Shown here: piece after piece, positions 60,103 through 64,000 of the stretch | Layout: every line of letters starts with the position of its first letter | How positions within the stretch are numbered: position 1 is the stretch's first letter | NCBI GenBank assembly: GCA_928212115.1 | Contig: CAKMRJ010004445.1 | Location: 781,382-845,381, forward strand | Direction: 5' to 3' | DNA: 64,000 nucleotides | Source of the DNA: Lactuca virosa | Taxonomy: Eukaryota > Streptophyta > Magnoliopsida > Asterales > Asteraceae | Position numbers and translations under genes: made by a program | Notes under the pieces: generated by a model | Told to the model about the DNA's origin: nothing | What the model saw: the letters and a program-made list of their open reading frames with translations, nothing else | The model's database searches: none

Positions 60103-60958
60103 ATGGCATTACGACCCCCATACGCTGCTCGCAACAGCAGAAGGCTAGCTGCCCTGGTCGCCAAGGGGTAGCAAACGTCATCCCAACAATTGCAACCCAA
60201 CTTCATTCTCTTCAGCCACAAGCTCCAGCAACAACTCCTCGTTGCTCGTTTAAGCACTTTCGTAACTGCAATCCGCCTTACTTCAAAGGCACCGATGGTG
60301 CCACCGCACTCCTCACATGGATTGAAGAAATGGAGAGTACTTTCATCCATAGCGAGTGTCCTGAGGACCTGATGGTCCGTCATGCTACAGGGTGCCTCCT
60401 AGGTCATGCTCTCACATGGTGGAACCTAGAAAAACGGGCAAAGGAGAGGCTGTTGCCTTGGGAATGACCTGGTCAAAACTAAAAGAACGCATGATGGAGA
60501 AGTTCTGCCCTGACAGCGAATTGAAAACTCTCGAGGATGAATTCTGGAATCTGAAACAGGAGGGAGGCGACAACGCGACCTACACCAATAGATTCCATGA
60601 TCTCTCGAGACTCCTACCACACATGGTTCAACCTATGAAAACTGCAATACGCCGCTACATCAAAGGGTTCCCACGCCAGATCCGTGATTCGGTGACCAGC
60701 AGCAGGCCATCTACCCTAGAATCTGCCATTGAAATAGCAGGTCAACTCAACGAGGACAATGTGAACGATGGTGTCCTCCCACGCAAGGGTTCAAAGGTGT
60801 CAACTGAAAAGTCGACCCTGAGACCCCCCAAATTGTCAAGTCCGAGTCCCCACCGACATGACAAAAAGAAGCGGAAATGTCATCATCACCACAACCATGC
60901 TGTTATTACCCCTGCTACTCCTATCACCCAAGTCACCCCACCAGCCCAACCAAAATAA
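60103..60958 (+). pseudogene. Element I gag
   Basis: An ATG at 60103 opens MALRPPYAARNSRRLAALVA, then a stop. Across frames: PYFKGTDGATALLTWIEEME, CLLGHALTWWN, then the long open stretch (60392-60958) with GMTWSKLKERMMEKFCPDSE, LEDEFWNLKQEGGDNATYTN and RFHDLSRLLPHMVQPMKTAI. This is the retrotransposon gag core (ALTWW...M..FCP). It ends in a basic, Pro/His-rich tail. Two frameshifts or stops in the first third. Confidence 0.85.
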
Positions 60959-61433
60959 AAAGCCGTATACCGGACCTCACCCCTCTGTAACCACTGTAAC
61001 TATCACCATATGACCACTAGCCCGTGTCGCCTCTGTACGAATTGTGGTCGTTATGGCCACTTGGCGGAACATGTCGTGCACCAAAACTCAGCGACCACTC
61101 TATCTACCCTCAAATCAACAAAACACAAACCCGGTATCCAACTGGAACATGCTTCAACTGTGGTGACCCCACCCTTTCAAAAACGCGTGTCCTAGGCTAG
61201 TCAATATCATCAACACCCAAGCCCAGGCAAATCCAACAATGCAGGTTCCAGCTCCCAAAGGTCGAGCCTTTGTCATTACCGCAACCCAAGCAAAGACCGA
61301 TAACAAGGTCGTAAATGGTACGTTTCTCATAAATAACTGCTACGCGTCAGTACTTTTTGATTCAGGTGCCGATAAAGTTTTGTGTCTTTGGAATTTGAGC
61401 CCATACTTCACACACCTCGCACGATTCTTATGA
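60959..61433 (+). pseudogene. Element I zinc knuckles and protease
   Basis: LCNHCNYHHMTTSPCRLCTN, then CGRYGHLAEHV, is a nucleocapsid knuckle whose last Cys is lost. TCFNCGDPT is a second, broken one. Protease: VVNGTFLINNCYASVLFDSG, then ADK, keeps the D-S-G active-site triplet but the frame is lost soon after (61433). Confidence 0.8.
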
Positions 61434-63130
61434 GTACTTTACCGTAGAAGTCGCCGATGGGAAAACGTTTCACTCATGCAGTCATCCAAGATTGCACTTT
61501 CGATTTTTCCGGTCATAAATTTTCTGTCAATTTAGTTCCTATGGAACTTGGTAGCTTCGACATCATCGTAGAATGGATTGCTATCCCAAAACCATGCTGA
61601 AATAGTATGTTATGATAAGTTCATTCGTATTCCTCTCTCGCCGGTCAAAGTCTTCGTATTTATGGCGAGACTCATTCGAAAAAGCTTAGTCTTATGTCAT
61701 GTACTCAAGCTCGATCATATCTACGAAAAGAATATTGGCTTTCTTAGCCCATGTGGGGAAACAGAGGTCAAGAAAAGAAGATCGAATATTCCGATAGTAC
61801 GAGACTTTCCCGACGTCTTTCCTGATGATGTATCTGGACTCCCTCCAGTACGTGAGCTAGAGTTCCGCATCGAACTGTTCCTGAGGCTACTCCCATAGAC
61901 AAGTCTCCATATCGGTTGGCTCCAACCGAGATGCAAGAATTGGCAAGTCAGCTCCAAGAACTAACCGATAAGGGATTATCCGCCCTAGTACTTCACCCTG
62001 GGGAGCCCCGGTTCTCTTCATCAAAAAGAAAGATGGTTCGTTTCGTATGTGTATCGATTATCGGGGAGTTAATAAATTAACCATCAAGAACCGATATCCG
62101 TTACCTTACCTCGGATCGACGACCTTTTTGATCAGCTTCAAGGAGCTTCATGCTTCTAAAAAATTGACCTTCGCTCAGGTTATCACCAACTTCGAGTACG
62201 GGAAGAAGACATCCCCAAAACCGCTTTCCGAACCCGCTATGGTCATTACGAGTTCACCCGTTATGCCTTTCGGCCTAACAAATGCCCCTGCCGTATTCAT
62301 GGACTTGATGAATCGGTATTTAAACTTATCTTGACCATTTTGTTATCGTCTTTATTGATGACATCCTCATTTACTCCAAGACAAGGGCAGATCATGAAAG
62401 ACAACCTTCGCCTAACTCTCCAAACGTTGCAAGGAAATCGGCTCTACGCCAATTTTCGAAATGTGAGTTTGGTTAAATGAGGTACAATTCCTTGGTCATA
62501 TTGTAAGTGACAAGGGTATTTTAGTCGATCCCGCAAAAGTTGAAGCAGTCCAAAATTGGAAAGCCCCCGTACCCCCAAGGAAATTCGGTCCTTCCTTGTT
62601 TAGCCGGCTATTACCGGGTTTCATTTCAATTTCTCAAATTGCTTTACCGCTTACTTCTCTCACTTGCAAGGGTACACCATTTGATTGGGGACCCAAGCAG
62701 GAATCCGCTTTCCAACCCTTAAACAAAGTTTGTGTGACGCTCCGATTCTTACACTCCCGGAAGGATCGGAAGATTTCATGGTATTCTTGCGATGCCTCCA
62801 ATCTCGGTCTAGGTTGTGTTTTGATGCAAAGGGGAAAGGTTATAGCTTACGCATCACGATAACTCAAAATCCACGAAAGGAATTATAATACGACTCATGA
62901 TTTGGAGCTCTGTGCCGTGATTTTCGCTCTTAAAATTGAGGCATTACCTTTACGACACTAAAGCGTAATTTTCACCGACCATAAAGCTTGCAACATATTC
63001 TTAATCAAAAGGAACTCAATATGAGGCAAGAACGATGGGTCGAACTCCTAAATGATTACGAGTGTGAAAATACGCTATCATCCGGGCAGGGGCAAACGTC
63101 GTAGCCGACGTTTAAGCGAAAAGAACATGC
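61434..63130 (+). pseudogene. Element I reverse transcriptase and RNase H
   Basis: Split over three frames: IVRDFPDVFPDDVSGLPPVR, LAPTEMQELASQLQELTDKG, MCIDYRGVNKLTIKNRYPLP, MPFGLTNAPAVFMDLMNRY, VIVFIDDILIYSKT, SDKGILVDPAKVEAVQNWKA, then RNase H CDASNLGLGCVLMQRGKVIA, YASR, NYNTTHDLELCAVIFAL and IFTDHKA. FIDD remains. At least five frameshifts and stops. Confidence 0.85.
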
Positions 63131-64000
63131 CCCATGATTTCATCTAATTGTTTTCCTATCTTGTCCAATCTCAGCGACCGATTCGAGGAGCTCAACACTC
63201 GGCATTACCGAAATGACATGCCCACGGGAATTGATGGGATTGGAAACCAAAATCTGATGGTATTTTCTATTATCAAGATCGCATCTGGATCCCAGATCGT
63301 GACAATCTTCGCATATTCCTGATGGAAGAAATCCATAAAACCCGATATTCCATTCATATTCATCCGGGGCACTGACAAGATGTATCATGGTCTGAGAACT
63401 ATTATTGGTGGTCGGAATGAAAAAGAGGAATTGCTTTATCTCGGCCAAATGTCTTACATGTTCCAGGGTCAAAAGTAGAACATCAACACCCTCCGGACTA
63501 TTGGTCCAACCAGAATCCCCAGGTGGAAATGGGAAGCGATCGCCATGGATTTCGTAACCAAACTTCCCCGTACCACAAAGACACGACAACATTTGGATAA
63601 TCATTGACCGTTGACCAAATCGGCTCATTTCCTTCCCACCGGGAAAATTTCAAAGTCGAACTTGCTCGGATTTACATCACGAGATAGTTTAGTCGGCATG
63701 GCGATTCCTCTCAGCATCATTTCAGATCGTGATGGGAGATTTCTCTCACGTTTTTGGCAAATACTTCAACAGCCATGAGAACCCGCCTCGATCTCAGTAC
63801 CGCCTATCATCCTCAGGACCGATGTCAATCTGAGAGGACAATTCAAACACTCGAAGATTATGTTAGGGCGTTGTCTTGGATTTCGGAGGAAACTGGGACT
63901 CTCATTTAACCGTTGGTGGAATTCTCCTATAATAACAGTTATCATTCTAGCATCAAGATGCCACCATTTGAGGCATTGTAGGGCCGTAAATGCCGATCTC
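63131..64000 (+). pseudogene. Element I integrase, partial
   Basis: WKWEAIAMDFVTKLPRT, TKSAHFLPTGK, then SIISDRDGRFLSRFWQIL, LDLSTAYHPQ, SERTIQTLEDYVRAL, LVEFSYNNSYHSSIKMPPFE and GRKCRS, in several frames. The SDRD and SER segments with catalytic residues are visible, but the frame changes between them. The window ends inside the domain. Confidence 0.8.

Larger units (their letters stand above)
56878..64000 (+). mobile_element. Ty3/gypsy element I, cut by window edge
   Basis: 5' LTR 56878-59280, primer binding site 59284-59297, leader, then gag, protease, reverse transcriptase, RNase H and integrase in the Ty3/gypsy order, running off the window in integrase. Inserted in H2 integrase after ATGGACTTCATAAC. 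Most domains are split by frameshifts, so the copy is defective. The 3' LTR is outside the window. Confidence 0.9.

Overview
The window is plant nuclear heterochromatin made almost entirely of nested LTR retrotransposons. Several LTRs end in TGTGACA followed by a primer binding site for initiator methionine tRNA (TGGTATCAGAGC). The polyproteins are Ty3/gypsy, mostly of the chromodomain Tekay/Del type, plus one Ty1/copia element. The LTR families and the repeated word ACTCGNCGAGT recall lettuce and other Asteraceae; this assignment is from memory of such genomes and was not searched.

Layout, with X and A to I as my names. 1-1630 is a minus-strand gypsy LTR (X) lying against decayed gypsy coding sequence (1631-3658). 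At 3659 a plus-strand gypsy LTR (A) begins. It is split at 4192 by a 26.3 kb minus-strand copia element (B, 4193-30507, target duplication CTTTT). B itself holds two inserts. C (8415-16661, minus, duplication CTATT) has 3.3 kb LTRs around 1.55 kb of interior. D (18140-28539, plus) has 3.4 kb LTRs around 3.5 kb of interior. LTR A resumes at 30508 and is split again at 31787 by a minus-strand gypsy element (E). E is interrupted by F (36709-50204, plus, duplication TAAGA), which in turn contains G (39826-43040, minus). E resumes at 50205 with its gag and is broken at 51269 by H1, which is broken at 54083 by H2, which is broken at 56878 by I, a plus-strand gypsy element running off the window. The deepest nest is A > E > H1 > H2 > I.

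The only intact host-type gene is an RKD transcription factor (RWP-RK domain) at 22402-23530 on the minus strand. It has three exons, a TATA box and canonical splice sites. It sits between the primer binding site and the polypurine tract of D, antisense to it, so D looks like a retrotransposon that has captured a complete RKD gene with its introns and promoter.

A second pattern is promoter architecture. The LTRs of X, A and F, and in part C, carry a degenerate module (core GAAGTTATGA) repeated every 160-171 bases. In X, A, C, E and F, short family-specific interrupted palindromes lie next to the TATA box. Their sequences differ, but most share 5-6 base arms and a 3-base spacer. Nearly all retroelement coding sequence here is broken by stops, frameshifts and deletions, so these copies look non-autonomous.
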